From positions 124,001-188,000 of the forward strand of contig NZ_ADKM02000130.1 in NCBI RefSeq assembly GCF_000178155.2: 64,000 nt of DNA, read 5' to 3'. Under the pieces are notes generated by a model. That model saw only the letters and a program-made list of their open reading frames with translations. It did no database searches and was not told the DNA's origin. Positions within the stretch are counted from its first letter, which is position 1; the number at the start of each line of letters is the position of its first letter. Made by a program: the position numbers and the translations under genes. The stretch comes from Hominimerdicola alba 8. GTDB taxonomy: Bacteria > Bacillota > Clostridia > Oscillospirales > Ruminococcaceae. Of this stretch, positions 1 to 12,262 are shown piece by piece.

Positions 1-73
1 TCCAGTCACAAAACCAATAAATCCCAGCTTTTGCGACCGGATTTTGTGAATTTAAAAAGTTGGATTGCTATAG
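1..73 (+). repeat. Family A hairpin repeat, copy 1 (left part outside window)
   Basis: The right-hand two thirds of a ~104 bp element that recurs seven more times in the window, ending in GGATTGCTATAG. The inner arm GACCGGATTTT is also present. The left arm lies before base 1. Confidence 0.9.
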
Positions 74-3277
<3,204 letters not shown>

Positions 3278-3309
3278 AAATATATTAAACAAAAATGCAG
3301 GAGATAACG

Positions 3310-3816
3310 ATGATACTAAAGAGATACAAAAAGCCGATCATAACAGCCGCAGTCGGTTTGATAGCGGCGGCGGTGCTGTTTGTGGTCGGGACTGATATCG
3401 TGGCGGCGTTCACTTTGCGGGACGCTTACCGCGAGTACACAAACTTCGGTGACAGCGAAATAAATAGGCTGAAAGACGAAATGGGCATCACGCTTGGCGG
3501 AAGTTCATCGCCTGAAAAATTGACAGTCAGTCACGCGGCAGGCGACTACTGCTATCAGCTTTGGCTGAGGGATACCGAACCGCCGCAGGAGTTCATGGAG
3601 GACTGCTTTGACGGAAAATATGAAACTGTCGATGTGAGTGCGCTGAGCGGCAGTTACGATCTCGATTATGACGGCGAAAAGCCCGAAAGTGCGGAAGAGA
3701 TATTCCGATGCGAGTACGTAAACAGCGGCGGTGTGAAGCGGTTCGACTGCTATTATGCGGCATTTTACAGGGACGGCGGCGGTTTTAAGGCAAAGCTGTT
3801 CGCATCTAAGGATTAG
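3310..3816 (+). CDS. Small single-pass membrane protein, unknown function
   Basis: A 168-residue protein with a positively charged N-terminus (MILKRYKK), one membrane segment at about residues 9-30 and an extracytoplasmic domain of about 135 residues. I chose the ATG at 3310 rather than 3295 because AGGAG (3299-3303) sits 6 bases before it, while the upstream ATG would overlap that site. The outer domain contains YCYQLWLRDTEPPQEFMEDCF, partly mirrored in the next gene, so the pair looks like an old tandem duplication. I do not recognise the family. It begins 32 bases after lacZ and is probably co-transcribed with it. Confidence 0.75.
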   Translation: MILKRYKKPIITAAVGLIAAAVLFVVGTDIVAAFTLRDAYREYTNFGDSEINRLKDEMGITLGGSSSPEKLTVSHAAGDYCYQLWLRDTEPPQEFMEDCFDGKYETVDVSALSGSYDLDYDGEKPESAEEIFRCEYVNSGGVKRFDCYYAAFYRDGGGFKAKLFASKD

Positions 3817-4347
3817 GTGGCTGATATGGAAATGAATGAAAATTTGGACAGACCAAAATGGAAGAAACTGCGGGGCTGTCTGACAGCGTTTATCGTGGCG
3901 GTCGTGCTGCCTTTTGGGTTGATTTTCTATTCAATGATCTCGACAAGGCGGCAGTATCACAAGGACTGGGACAAATTTGACGATGAACGCATCAGCTATG
4001 CCGAACGCATACTTGATATGGAACTGCCCGATGATGTGACGGCAGAGCGGTTCATCTGTGACACATGGCTGGACAGTTATGTGCGGCTTTGGGTGAGCGG
4101 CATAGATGACCCGCAGAAATTCCTTGAAAAGGCTTATCCTGCGGGAAAGTGCGAAATTTCGCCCCCAACGGGAAAGTCTTTGGACTGGCTTGCCGATATG
4201 GCTGACGGAATGGGCGCAGGTCATGACTTCACCGAAATTTACGACCTGAAATTTAAAGACAGAAACGATGGGTTGTATGACTACAGCATCGGCTTCGGAA
4301 AAAATGACGGCGGATACTACGCGGTGATAGGCTATCGCACCTATTGA
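3817..4347 (+). CDS. Small single-pass membrane protein, paralogue-like partner of the preceding gene
   Basis: 176 residues from a GTG immediately after the previous stop. An ATG at 3826, with TAGGTGG just before it, is an equally good start. There is one membrane segment near residues 23-43, then an outer domain containing SYVRLWVSGIDDPQKFLEKAY. That stretch aligns by eye with YQLWLRDTEPPQEFMEDCF of the upstream protein, and both follow a short D/E-rich stalk. Function is unknown. The zero spacing argues for translational coupling. Confidence 0.75.
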   Translation: MADMEMNENLDRPKWKKLRGCLTAFIVAVVLPFGLIFYSMISTRRQYHKDWDKFDDERISYAERILDMELPDDVTAERFICDTWLDSYVRLWVSGIDDPQKFLEKAYPAGKCEISPPTGKSLDWLADMADGMGAGHDFTEIYDLKFKDRNDGLYDYSIGFGKNDGGYYAVIGYRTY

Positions 4348-4387
4348 CTGTCATCGTCTGAAATAAACAGAAAAAGAGAGGATTAAA

Positions 4388-5236
4388 ATGGATCTTTGGT
4401 TTACAGAAAAGCATACTGATGATGTTAATTTCACAATAAAAGTGAAGAAACAGCTCTATTCGGGCAAAAGCTATTATCAGGAGATAGATGTGTTCGACAC
4501 CTACGAATTCGGGCGGGTGCTGGTGCTTGACGGCTTCATCATGCTGACCGAAAAGGACGAATATATCTACCATGAGATGGTCACGGCTGTGCCGTTGGCG
4601 GTCAACCCCGACATAAAGAACGTGCTGGTCATCGGCGCGGGTGACGGCGGCACTGTGCGGGAACTGACCAGGTATCAGTCGGTTGAAAATATTGATATGG
4701 TCGAGATAGACGAACAGGTGGTGCAGGTCTGCAAGGAATTTCTGCCGCAGACTGCATGCAGGTTCGATGACCCGAGAGTTCACCTGTTTTTTGAGGACGG
4801 ACTGAAATACGTGCGCAGAAAGCAGAACGAGTATGACCTGATAATTGTTGACTCCACCGACCCGTTCGGACCCGGTGAGGGGCTGTTCACGAAGGAATTT
4901 TACGGCAACTGCTTCAAGGCGCTGACAGACAGCGGCATACTGATAAACCAGCACGAAAGCACCTACTACGACAGCTATGTGGACATGGTGAAACGCACTC
5001 ACAAGCGCATCGGTGCCAGCTTCCCTGTGACGATGGTGTATCAGGCGCATATACCCACATATCCGTCGGGGCACTGGCTGTTCGGCTTTGCATCGAAGAA
5101 CCTGCACCCTGTCTATGACCTGAAAGCAGACCGCTGGAATGCGCTGGGCATAAAGACGCGCTACTACAACACCGAACTGCACAAGGGCTGTTTCGCTCTG
5201 CCGAACTATGTGCTGGAGATACTGGAAAATTCGTAG
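4388..5236 (+). CDS. speE: Spermidine synthase (polyamine aminopropyltransferase)
   Basis: This enzyme transfers the aminopropyl group of decarboxylated S-adenosylmethionine to putrescine. The 282 residues show the family signatures: VLVIGAGDGGTVRELTRY (SAM-type nucleotide fold), the acidic strand end in MVEIDEQVV, and the gatekeeping DSTDPFGPGEGLFTKEFY with the catalytic Asp. The C-terminal GHWLFGFASK is also typical. The AGAGAGG ribosome binding site lies 6 bases upstream. It sits upstream of agmatinase, so the two genes together cover agmatine to putrescine to spermidine. No S-adenosylmethionine decarboxylase gene is in the window. Confidence 0.95.
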   Translation: MDLWFTEKHTDDVNFTIKVKKQLYSGKSYYQEIDVFDTYEFGRVLVLDGFIMLTEKDEYIYHEMVTAVPLAVNPDIKNVLVIGAGDGGTVRELTRYQSVENIDMVEIDEQVVQVCKEFLPQTACRFDDPRVHLFFEDGLKYVRRKQNEYDLIIVDSTDPFGPGEGLFTKEFYGNCFKALTDSGILINQHESTYYDSYVDMVKRTHKRIGASFPVTMVYQAHIPTYPSGHWLFGFASKNLHPVYDLKADRWNALGIKTRYYNTELHKGCFALPNYVLEILENS

Positions 5237-5289
5237 GCTGAGGGACGCTCCGCAGAGGGCGAAAAAATGTACTGCCGACTGCTGATATT

Positions 5290-5319
5290 ACAGTCCGCTG
5301 CGGTCGTCAGCGGGACTGT
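5290..5319 (+). other. Intercistronic hairpin between speE and speB
   Basis: ACAGTCCGCTG and CAGCGGGACTGT pair with one bulged base around a 7-base loop. No T-run follows, so this is more likely an RNA-processing or stabilising hairpin than a terminator. Confidence 0.45.
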
Positions 5320-5398
5320 CATGCTGTAAAAACGCCGCCCCTGCGCGGCTTGAAGAACTTACGGACGACTGAAAACAATAATGAAAAGGAGAATAAAA

Positions 5399-6253
5399 AT
5401 GTTAGAGAAGAATATTTCCACTTTTATAGGCTGTGACTGCGAGTATGACGAGGCAAAGATAGTAATGTTTGGTGCGCCGTTTGACAGCACCACATCTTTC
5501 AGACCGGGTACGAGGTTCGCGAGTCAGGCGATGAGGAGCGAGAGTTTCGGGATAGAAACATTCTCGGTATATCAGATGAAAGACCTGCTGGACATAAAGG
5601 TGTTCGACAGCGGCGACCTTGAACTGCCTTTCGGTTCGCCCGAAAAGGCACTTTCGGACATTCAGGAGAGGACTGCCACCATACTGGCAGACGGCAAGAT
5701 ACCCTGCATGATAGGCGGCGAACATCTGGTCACGCTGGGCGCTGTGCGTGCGGCGGCTGAAAAGTATCCCGACCTGCACGTAATACAGTTCGATGCCCAT
5801 GCAGACCTGAGAGATGAATATCTCGGCGTTAAGCTGAGCCATGCCTGCGTTATGCGCCGCTGTCACGATATACTTGGTGACGGAAAGATATTCCAGTTCG
5901 GTATCAGGAGCGCTGACAAGAGCGAAGTGGATTTCCTGATGGAACAGCACACCTCGATGAACCTGTTCGACTTCCGCACAATAAATGAAGTTGTGGGCTA
6001 TATCGGCGCGGCACCTGTTTATTTCACACTCGACCTCGATGTGCTTGACCCGTCTGAATTTCCAGGTACAGGCACACCTGAGGCAGGCGGAGTGCATTTT
6101 GATGAACTGATCGATGCCATCGAAGTGCTGTCAGACCTGAACGTAGTGGGCTTTGACATGAATGAGCTTTCGCCCGCTTACGATCACAGCGGCAGGAGCA
6201 CTGCCCTTGCATGCAAGCTGATGCGCGAGATGCTGCTGAGGTTCTGCAAATAA
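5399..6253 (+). CDS. speB: Agmatinase (ureohydrolase family)
   Basis: This enzyme hydrolyses agmatine to putrescine and urea with a two-manganese centre. The metal ligands are visible in IGGEHLVTLG, QFDAHADLR (DAHAD) and FTLDLDVLDPSEFPGTG (DxDxxDP), all in the correct order. The start is ATG 5399 (MLEKNISTFIG): AAGGAG at 5386-5391 gives 7-base spacing, while the in-frame ATG at 5381 overlaps that site. The 284-residue length is normal. Arginase is the alternative family member, but the context next to speE favours agmatinase. Confidence 0.92.
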   Translation: MLEKNISTFIGCDCEYDEAKIVMFGAPFDSTTSFRPGTRFASQAMRSESFGIETFSVYQMKDLLDIKVFDSGDLELPFGSPEKALSDIQERTATILADGKIPCMIGGEHLVTLGAVRAAAEKYPDLHVIQFDAHADLRDEYLGVKLSHACVMRRCHDILGDGKIFQFGIRSADKSEVDFLMEQHTSMNLFDFRTINEVVGYIGAAPVYFTLDLDVLDPSEFPGTGTPEAGGVHFDELIDAIEVLSDLNVVGFDMNELSPAYDHSGRSTALACKLMREMLLRFCK

Positions 6254-6307
6254 AAGGGCTTACGCCCCGCGCCGAAGTGCGGCGCAAATTTGGTATAGGA
6301 GTTTTTT

Positions 6308-8248
6308 ATGCTGGTAAAAATTGAGCATCTGTATAAATATTTTAACGGCGAGCCGCTGCTGAAAGACATCAACCTCGTGATCGAAGACCACGAAGCTGTG
6401 GGACTTATCGGTGTCAACGGGTGCGGTAAGTCCACGCTGCTGAACATACTTATGGGCGATCTGGGCTATGACAAGACCGATGACGGTCTGGGTTCGGTGG
6501 AAGTTTCATCGAACTGCACCATCGGTTTTCTGCGGCAGAACAGCGGTCTGGAGAGCAGTTCGACCATTGACGAGGAACTGCACAAGGCTTTCGACAAGCT
6601 GATAACCGCACGAAAGCGAATGGACGAACTTGAACAGCAGATGACACATCTGACGGGGGCTGAACTGGAAGTGGTCAGCGGTGAGTATGCCGAACTTTCG
6701 GCATATTTTGAAGCGAATGACGGTTACCGCATCGATGTCAACATCAGCCGCATCTTAAACGGTATGGGCTTTGGCGATGTGCCGCGTGACAGGGTGATAT
6801 CATCGCTTTCGGGCGGCGAGAAGACACGTCTGGCGCTGGCAAAGCTGCTGCTTGAATGCCCCGACCTGCTGATACTGGACGAGCCGACAAACCATCTTGA
6901 CTTCACGACACTGATGTGGCTGGAAGATTATCTCAAAAGCTACAAGGGTTCGATACTGATAGTTTCGCACGACAGGTACTTCCTGAACAAGGTATGTTCG
7001 CGCATATGTGAGATAGAACAGGGGCGGCTGACCTCCTACAAGGGCGGGTATTCCGCTTATGTGGTGCAGAAAAAGCACAACGCGGAGCGTCAGCTGAAAG
7101 AGTGGGAGGCTCAGCAGGAGGAGATAAAGAAGCTGGAGGATTACATCGTTCGCAACAAGACGAGGGCTTCCACTGCGAAGATGGCGAAATCGCGTCAGCA
7201 TATGCTGGACAGGATAGAGCGCATCGACAAGCCGCTGATGTTTACCAGACCGCCGAAGATAAAGCTGGAATACGACATCGAGCCGACTAAGGACATAGTT
7301 AAGGTGATAGACTGCCCGCTGGTCGTGGGTGAGGGCGAGAGCAGAAAGACGCTGATAAACAGCCTTGACATGCACATCAGGCGGGGTGAGCATGCCGCCA
7401 TAATCGGGGCGAACGGCATCGGCAAGACCTCGATACTCAAGCTGATACAGGGCATTATCCCGCACGAGCGCGGCAATATAGTGTGGGGCGGGAATGTTAA
7501 GATATCCTACTTTGAGCAGGAGCACAACATACTGCACATGGGCAGCACTGTCATAGATGAACTGACAGACCGTTTTCCGAGCATGACACCTGCTGAGGCG
7601 CGAAAGGCTCTGGGGGCGGTACTGCTGACGGGTGAGGACGTTTTCAAGCCTGTTTCGGTACTGAGCGGCGGCGAGCGTGCGAAGCTGTGCTTTGCAATAA
7701 TGGCGAACACGCGCGGCAACGTGCTTATCCTTGATGAGCCGACAAACCATCTCGACCTGAACACGAAAGAAGTTCTGGAAGATGTGCTGGCTGAGTTTGA
7801 GGGGACTATCATACTGGTATCACATGACCGATACCTGATAAACAAGGTGGCTGACCGCATAATTGAGGTCAAGGCTGATGAAGTCAACTGTTATGAGGGC
7901 AACTTTGATGCTTACGCGGAAGCTGTCAGTGCGGCGGGCGCGAAAGCGGCAGAGCAGGCGGCAGAACAGCGCCGCATTCAGGCTGAGCAGGACAAGCGTG
8001 AGCAGAAAGCCATAAGTTACCGAAGCAAGGAACAGCGCGCTCTTGATGCGAAGCGCCGCGCGAGGGTCAGGGAGTTGGAAGGACTTATCGAGCAGGCTGA
8101 GGTGGACATTTTCAACCTTGAAAACGAGATAGCAGACCCCGAAGTGGCGGCGAATTACGGTCTGATGACCGAGAAGTGCAATCTGCTGGAAGCAAAGCGC
8201 ACCGAACTTGACGAGATGATGGACGAATGGGCGGAACTTTCGGAGTAA
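6308..8248 (+). CDS. ABC-F family ATPase (translation factor / ribosome-protection type)
   Basis: A soluble protein of 646 residues with two ABC ATPase domains and no membrane segment. Domain 1 carries GVNGCGKSTLLN, LSGGEKTRLALAKLL and LLILDEPTNHLDF. Domain 2 carries GANGIGKTSILK, LSGGERAKLCFA and LILDEPTNHLDL. The charged linker between them (about residues 250-320) corresponds to the P-site tRNA interaction motif of ABC-F proteins. The last ~100 residues are a coiled coil. Members bind the ribosomal E site; some relieve stalled translation and some give antibiotic resistance, and I cannot tell which applies here. TAGGAG lies 6 bases before ATG. The stop codon is the first triplet of a family C repeat. 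Confidence 0.93.
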   Translation: MLVKIEHLYKYFNGEPLLKDINLVIEDHEAVGLIGVNGCGKSTLLNILMGDLGYDKTDDGLGSVEVSSNCTIGFLRQNSGLESSSTIDEELHKAFDKLITARKRMDELEQQMTHLTGAELEVVSGEYAELSAYFEANDGYRIDVNISRILNGMGFGDVPRDRVISSLSGGEKTRLALAKLLLECPDLLILDEPTNHLDFTTLMWLEDYLKSYKGSILIVSHDRYFLNKVCSRICEIEQGRLTSYKGGYSAYVVQKKHNAERQLKEWEAQQEEIKKLEDYIVRNKTRASTAKMAKSRQHMLDRIERIDKPLMFTRPPKIKLEYDIEPTKDIVKVIDCPLVVGEGESRKTLINSLDMHIRRGEHAAIIGANGIGKTSILKLIQGIIPHERGNIVWGGNVKISYFEQEHNILHMGSTVIDELTDRFPSMTPAEARKALGAVLLTGEDVFKPVSVLSGGERAKLCFAIMANTRGNVLILDEPTNHLDLNTKEVLEDVLAEFEGTIILVSHDRYLINKVADRIIEVKADEVNCYEGNFDAYAEAVSAAGAKAAEQAAEQRRIQAEQDKREQKAISYRSKEQRALDAKRRARVRELEGLIEQAEVDIFNLENEIADPEVAANYGLMTEKCNLLEAKRTELDEMMDEWAELSE

Positions 8249-8274
8249 TTCACAATTCATAATTGTTGGCATGG
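8246..8274 (+). repeat. Family C stop-codon repeat at the end of the ABC-F gene
   Basis: TAATTCACAATTCATAATTG followed by TTGGCATGG. The first TAA is the stop codon of the ABC-F gene. This is the only plus-strand gene among the five with this arrangement, and the element keeps the same orientation relative to its gene. Confidence 0.75.
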
Positions 8275-8301
8275 TCGGAAGAATTGTGTGCTGACAATAA
8301 A

Positions 8302-8340
8302 AAAGCACCTGTTCCCTGAAATTGGGGACGGGTGCTTTGT
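8302..8340. terminator. Bidirectional terminator between converging genes
   Basis: AAGCACCTGTTCCC pairs with GGGACGGGTGCTT. On the minus strand the hairpin is followed by TTTTTTATT, and on the plus strand by TTTGTTTGCTT. It separates the ABC-F gene from the converging EAL gene. Confidence 0.85.
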
Positions 8341-8415
8341 TTGCTTATTGCGGTCCTGTTATCTTTCGCGCGAAACAGTGTCAGGCGTGTTGCGGCGGGA
8401 TAGCAAAATTATGCT

Positions 8416-10338
8416 TTAAGCCTGCTTTTCGAGAAGTTCGATGAGATCGCGCTTTGATATCGGGCGGGAGAAGAGGTAGCCTTGTGCGTAATCTACGCCC
8501 ATATCGCGGAGTATTTGCAGTTGGTATTCGGTCTCTACGCCCTCAACAAGTATCTTGCGGCGCATCTGTCTTATCATGCGCACGCTGCTGTCGAGTATTA
8601 TCTGACCGAGCTGACCTTTTTCGGCGCTCCACAGAATGCTTTTATCGATCTTTACGATATCGAAATCCAGCCTGAATATCGACTGCATATTTGAGTAGCC
8701 TGTGCCGTAGTCGTCCATTGAGAATTTGAAGCCTTGTTTTTTAAGGGTGCGAACCACCCTGCTGAGGGTGATGTAGTCGCTGGCGGCTATGGACTCGGTT
8801 ATCTCGAAATTTATCATGTGTTTGTCGATGCCGTACTCTTCGACTATGTCTGCGATGTGGTCGGCAAAATTCGGCTGCATGCACTGGAGCACCGAAAGAT
8901 TCACATTGATGCAGTCCATGCCGTATTTCTTCGGCACACCGCTCCTGATAAAGTCGCAGACCTCGCGCAGTACGTAGTCATCGACCTCATCGATAAGACC
9001 TATCTGTTCAGCGATGGGTATGAATTCATCGGGGAAGAGGTTGCCAAGTTCGGGGGCGTGCAGGCGTATCAGGGCTTCTGCGCCATGCAGACGTTTTTCC
9101 TGCACGTAGTAAGTGGGCTGATAGAATACCTCAAAGAAGTGTTCGCTCAGTCCTTTTGTCACGGCGCTTTCGACAGCGGCGCGGCGAAGCAGGTAGTCAA
9201 GGTCTGAGCCTGTGAGGATATTCTTATCCAGCTTTTTGGGAACAGGGCTGTCAGCCATGTAAAGGGCATCGTTAACAGTATGTATACGTTCGGGGACATC
9301 TGCCGCCATCAGCATGACTTTCAGCGGAAATTCGTTATCGCCTATCCTCCAGGGCTGTTCAAATCGCTCGGAGATGGTGCCTGCCAGCCAGACAGCTTTT
9401 TGCTCATCGCTGTCCATAAGGGTGACCATGAAAGTATCGGGGCTGGTGCTGTAGACATAATATCGCGGCACCAGTGTACGCAGGTATTCAGCCACCAGTT
9501 TTGAAAGTGCATCGGTATTATCCGAACCTGTGGCGCGTTTGATTATCTCGGTGTTGGTTATCTTAACGCACAGCAGGTAGAGGTTTCTGCCGCTGACGAT
9601 ATAGGTATTCATATCAGCGGTGAGGGCGCGGCGGTTATAGATGCCCATGCCTGCATCGATTCGGTCGTCCTCTATCTCAATGGATATCATAACGCCCAGC
9701 ATGGCGACTATCTCGCTGAGAAGTTCTGTTCTGAGGTCATAGTTATAAAGCTGAACGCTCAGACCTATCAGCACGATGAAGAAGAAGTATATGAGCGCGG
9801 TGCGGCGCTTTGTATTCAGCGCCCTCCACGAGAACATCAGCATGAATACCGCCATCATCATATAAAGCCCCGCTTCGGCGTATATCAGCATAAGTCCCCA
9901 GTTGCGGTGGTATTCCATATTGCGGTCATAGTAGTAGACCAGCTTGGTAGCGGGATTGAAGACCACCATCAACTCAAATATCAGTGCAGGTATGAAGCTG
10001 ATGATATAGCGTTTTCGCTTGCCGCTGAGGTTCGCACCGCAGACTGACAGCACGTACAGGTAGAACATCGGTGAGATGAGTGCATGTATCAGAAAATAGG
10101 TGAAATGCCCGAACCTGACTGCAAGGGCGGCGTTTGATGAAACGGCGCAGTAGGGTGTAGCGACTGCGGCGATTATCTCCGAGATACAGTTGCAGACCAC
10201 CATTATCAGCAATGCAAGATATATCTTGTTCTGCTGTTTGTCGGTACGGCGGTTGAGAATTGTGAACAGTATGCCCGTGATACCGATGAGTATCGACGAG
10301 GCGTACATGACAACTTTGAATTGAGTGGTAAAAGGCAT
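8416..10338 (-). CDS. Membrane 7TM protein with degenerate GGDEF and intact EAL domain (c-di-GMP phosphodiesterase)
   Basis: 640 residues. The first ~220 hold about seven membrane helices, forming a sensor module. A GGDEF-like region follows at about 230-360, in which the GGDEF signature is lost (STSPDTFMV occupies that place), so no cyclase activity is expected. The EAL domain (about 385-635) keeps every catalytic element I can check: EALIRL, NVNLS, FEITES, DDYGTGYS, VKIDKS, LVEGVETE and AQGYLFSRP. The expected reaction is hydrolysis of cyclic di-GMP at the membrane, possibly tuned by GTP binding to the dead GGDEF domain. GGAGGG precedes the ATG. The gene has its own promoter at 10384-10412 and shares the terminator at 8302. 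Confidence 0.92.
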   Translation of the reverse strand: MPFTTQFKVVMYASSILIGITGILFTILNRRTDKQQNKIYLALLIMVVCNCISEIIAAVATPYCAVSSNAALAVRFGHFTYFLIHALISPMFYLYVLSVCGANLSGKRKRYIISFIPALIFELMVVFNPATKLVYYYDRNMEYHRNWGLMLIYAEAGLYMMMAVFMLMFSWRALNTKRRTALIYFFFIVLIGLSVQLYNYDLRTELLSEIVAMLGVMISIEIEDDRIDAGMGIYNRRALTADMNTYIVSGRNLYLLCVKITNTEIIKRATGSDNTDALSKLVAEYLRTLVPRYYVYSTSPDTFMVTLMDSDEQKAVWLAGTISERFEQPWRIGDNEFPLKVMLMAADVPERIHTVNDALYMADSPVPKKLDKNILTGSDLDYLLRRAAVESAVTKGLSEHFFEVFYQPTYYVQEKRLHGAEALIRLHAPELGNLFPDEFIPIAEQIGLIDEVDDYVLREVCDFIRSGVPKKYGMDCINVNLSVLQCMQPNFADHIADIVEEYGIDKHMINFEITESIAASDYITLSRVVRTLKKQGFKFSMDDYGTGYSNMQSIFRLDFDIVKIDKSILWSAEKGQLGQIILDSSVRMIRQMRRKILVEGVETEYQLQILRDMGVDYAQGYLFSRPISKRDLIELLEKQA

Positions 10339-10383
10339 TTTTTCCCTCCTTTATTTTAGAAAAAAAGAGTAATTTGTTATAAA

Positions 10384-10412
10384 AATTATAACACAATTAC
10401 ATTAAAAATGCA
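10384..10412 (-). promoter_or_regulatory. Promoter of the EAL gene
   Basis: Minus strand TTGCAT, 17 bp spacer, TATAAT, about 45 bases before the ATG at 10338. Confidence 0.75.
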
Positions 10413-10481
10413 ACAAGTAAAGCCTATCATTGTGCATAATAAATAGTAATTTGCCGTCCGATTTAGTGATTTGATAGAAAT

Positions 10482-10515
10482 AGCAAAGCGCACCTCTTGC
10501 GGGGTGCGCTTTGCT
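10482..10515 (-). terminator. Hairpin terminator after the GH5 gene
   Basis: A perfect 13 bp stem (AGCAAAGCGCACC with GGTGCGCTTTGCT) abuts the stop codon of the GH5 gene. The trailing T content on the minus strand is modest (ATTTCT). Confidence 0.75.
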
Positions 10516-10516
10516 G

Positions 10517-11752
10517 TTATTTTTTGCCCAGCGGGAATATCCTGTCTTCGCAGACAGTCATCATTTTTTCAATGGCGGGCTGGATATCGAGCCAGAGTCC
10601 GCAGCCGTCGTCCGAACCGCTGGATTTCCATGCGAAAACGCCCTGATAGCCGTTGTTATAGGCAGTTTCGTAGACGTTCGAGATATCGTAGCCGTCCTTG
10701 CCCTTAGCGGGGAGTTCACCGATAACGGTGGGTTTGGAAGTTTCAAGCCCGAATTCTTCGGGGGTGTTTTCGTAGATAGTGCCCCAGTTGGGTATCATCC
10801 AGTCATACCAGTGGGTAGACCAGAAATCAACATAGGCGAGGGAACTGTCATATTTGCCGATATCAAGGCTTTGCAGTTCTTCATCGGATATCTTGTTGCC
10901 GTTCTGCTTATCGGAGTTATACTTTATCATGCCCATGCCGACGGTGACCAGCACATCGGAATTTGCGTGTATGGCAGAGCAAGCCTTTGCGTAATACTGT
11001 TCCAGCGACAGCCAGTCCAGCTTGCCGCACTCGGAGTTTTCGATTATCCAGTCAGGTTCATTGCAGAGGTCTACCGACCAGAGGTAGTCGCAGGCATCAT
11101 AGCGCTTCACCAGCGGGACTATGTAGTTATCCACATATTCATCGGTGTGTTCGGTGGACTGTATAAGTGTGCGCCAAGCCTCGTAATTCTGGTTGGTGTC
11201 CTTGAAGTGGTCAAATGACTGCACTGTTGCCATCACGTATATCTGATAGTTTTCAGCCAGCATGAACAGGCTGTCGAGGTCTTCCCAGTGGGCAGTGGTA
11301 GCGCCCTCAAAAGTGCCGTCGGGGGATATCATCATGCCCACATCGCCGTTACAGCTTATCCAGATACGGCAGGCGTTTACGCCCGCATTGTGGAGCTTCT
11401 CAAAATGTTCCTGCCAGAAAGAGAAGTTGAAGCCGCCTCCGAAGTCGTTCCACTTATCCCACGGAGTATTTACGCCGTTGAACCAAAGTTCCTTGCCGCC
11501 GACCATGAACTTGTCGCCCGATACAGTGACCTTCGCGGAGCCGTCACAGGAAGTTTCAAAGGGTTTTGACAGAACATCTTCGCTGCCTGAGTTTTCGGTG
11601 GTTTCAGCACTTGACTGTTCTTTCTTTTCGGAAGCCGATGAATTATTGTCGGCTGTTTTTTTGTTTTCTTCCTCTTTTTTGCCGCCGCAGGCTGACATAC
11701 CGACAGTCAGCACAGCCGCGCAGAGGATAGCCATCAACTTGTTTGTTTTCAT
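10517..11752 (-). CDS. Lipoprotein glycoside hydrolase, family 5 / clan A (mannanase- or cellulase-like)
   Basis: 411 residues. The signal peptide ends in a lipobox (VGMSAC), followed by a low-complexity K/E/S/N linker to about residue 65, so the enzyme is tethered outside the membrane. The catalytic domain shows KELWFNGVNTPWDKW, then the acid/base Glu232 in LCNEPDW and the nucleophile Glu346 in VIGELPA, the spacing expected for GH5. HWYDWMIPNWG holds the aromatic cleft residues. The N-terminal barrel resembles GH5 beta-mannanases most, but cellulase activity cannot be excluded. The ATG is preceded by GAAGGGAATGG. No dockerin or carbohydrate-binding module is seen. Confidence 0.85.
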   Translation of the reverse strand: MKTNKLMAILCAAVLTVGMSACGGKKEEENKKTADNNSSASEKKEQSSAETTENSGSEDVLSKPFETSCDGSAKVTVSGDKFMVGGKELWFNGVNTPWDKWNDFGGGFNFSFWQEHFEKLHNAGVNACRIWISCNGDVGMMISPDGTFEGATTAHWEDLDSLFMLAENYQIYVMATVQSFDHFKDTNQNYEAWRTLIQSTEHTDEYVDNYIVPLVKRYDACDYLWSVDLCNEPDWIIENSECGKLDWLSLEQYYAKACSAIHANSDVLVTVGMGMIKYNSDKQNGNKISDEELQSLDIGKYDSSLAYVDFWSTHWYDWMIPNWGTIYENTPEEFGLETSKPTVIGELPAKGKDGYDISNVYETAYNNGYQGVFAWKSSGSDDGCGLWLDIQPAIEKMMTVCEDRIFPLGKK

Positions 11753-11826
11753 TTTTTACCATTCCCTTCATTTATCATGGTTTACCCATATATCCGACCC
11801 TTGCCCTGTGCAAGCGGGCGAGGGGT

Positions 11827-12168
11827 TCATCGGTCGTTCTGCCACTCCTGATTCCAGTTTTTCTTGTCGCGTTCGACATCCAGCTTAAGGCGCATCTGAG
11901 TGATCTTATCGTCCAGCTTTTTTACCAGCTTTTGTACATCGTCAGCGTTATAGCCGTTCGTGCGGGCGGCACGCAGGCGTGTTTTACGGTATGGTTCGGG
12001 CTTGGTGAACTCCTTGTTCCAGCTTTTGAGCTGCCAACATTCTTCGAGGGCTTTCAGTTCAGCCATCATATTTGAAAGCAGAGTCAGAACATCTTTTATC
12101 TCGTAGCCACAGCCGTGAACCTCGCGGAGATCGCTGACTTCCGCAGGTAGATCTTTGATACTGTACAT
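11827..12168 (-). CDS. Small helical cytoplasmic protein, unknown function
   Basis: 113 residues, highly charged, probably two long helices (about 15-50 and 75-105) able to form coiled coils. The segment RTNGYNADDVQKLVKKLDDK loosely recalls the GYxxxEVDxFL motif of DivIVA-type coiled coils, but this is too weak to assign. AAAGGGG lies 6 bases before ATG. The gene has a clear promoter at 12234-12262 and lies 74 bases upstream of the GH5 gene, so it may be the first gene of a two-gene unit. Confidence 0.65.
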   Translation of the reverse strand: MYSIKDLPAEVSDLREVHGCGYEIKDVLTLLSNMMAELKALEECWQLKSWNKEFTKPEPYRKTRLRAARTNGYNADDVQKLVKKLDDKITQMRLKLDVERDKKNWNQEWQNDR

Positions 12169-12233
12169 ATGCGCACCCCTTTCATTAACTGATATATTCT
12201 GCGAACTTTCGGGCGGCAGACCGCCTCAGTTAA

Positions 12234-12262
12234 ATTATAGCACAGCAGTTATTTTTTTGCAA
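12234..12262 (-). promoter_or_regulatory. Promoter for the small helical protein gene
   Basis: Minus strand TTGCAA, 17 bp spacer, TATAAT. The leader contains a small GGCGG/CCGCC hairpin (12212-12225). Confidence 0.75.
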
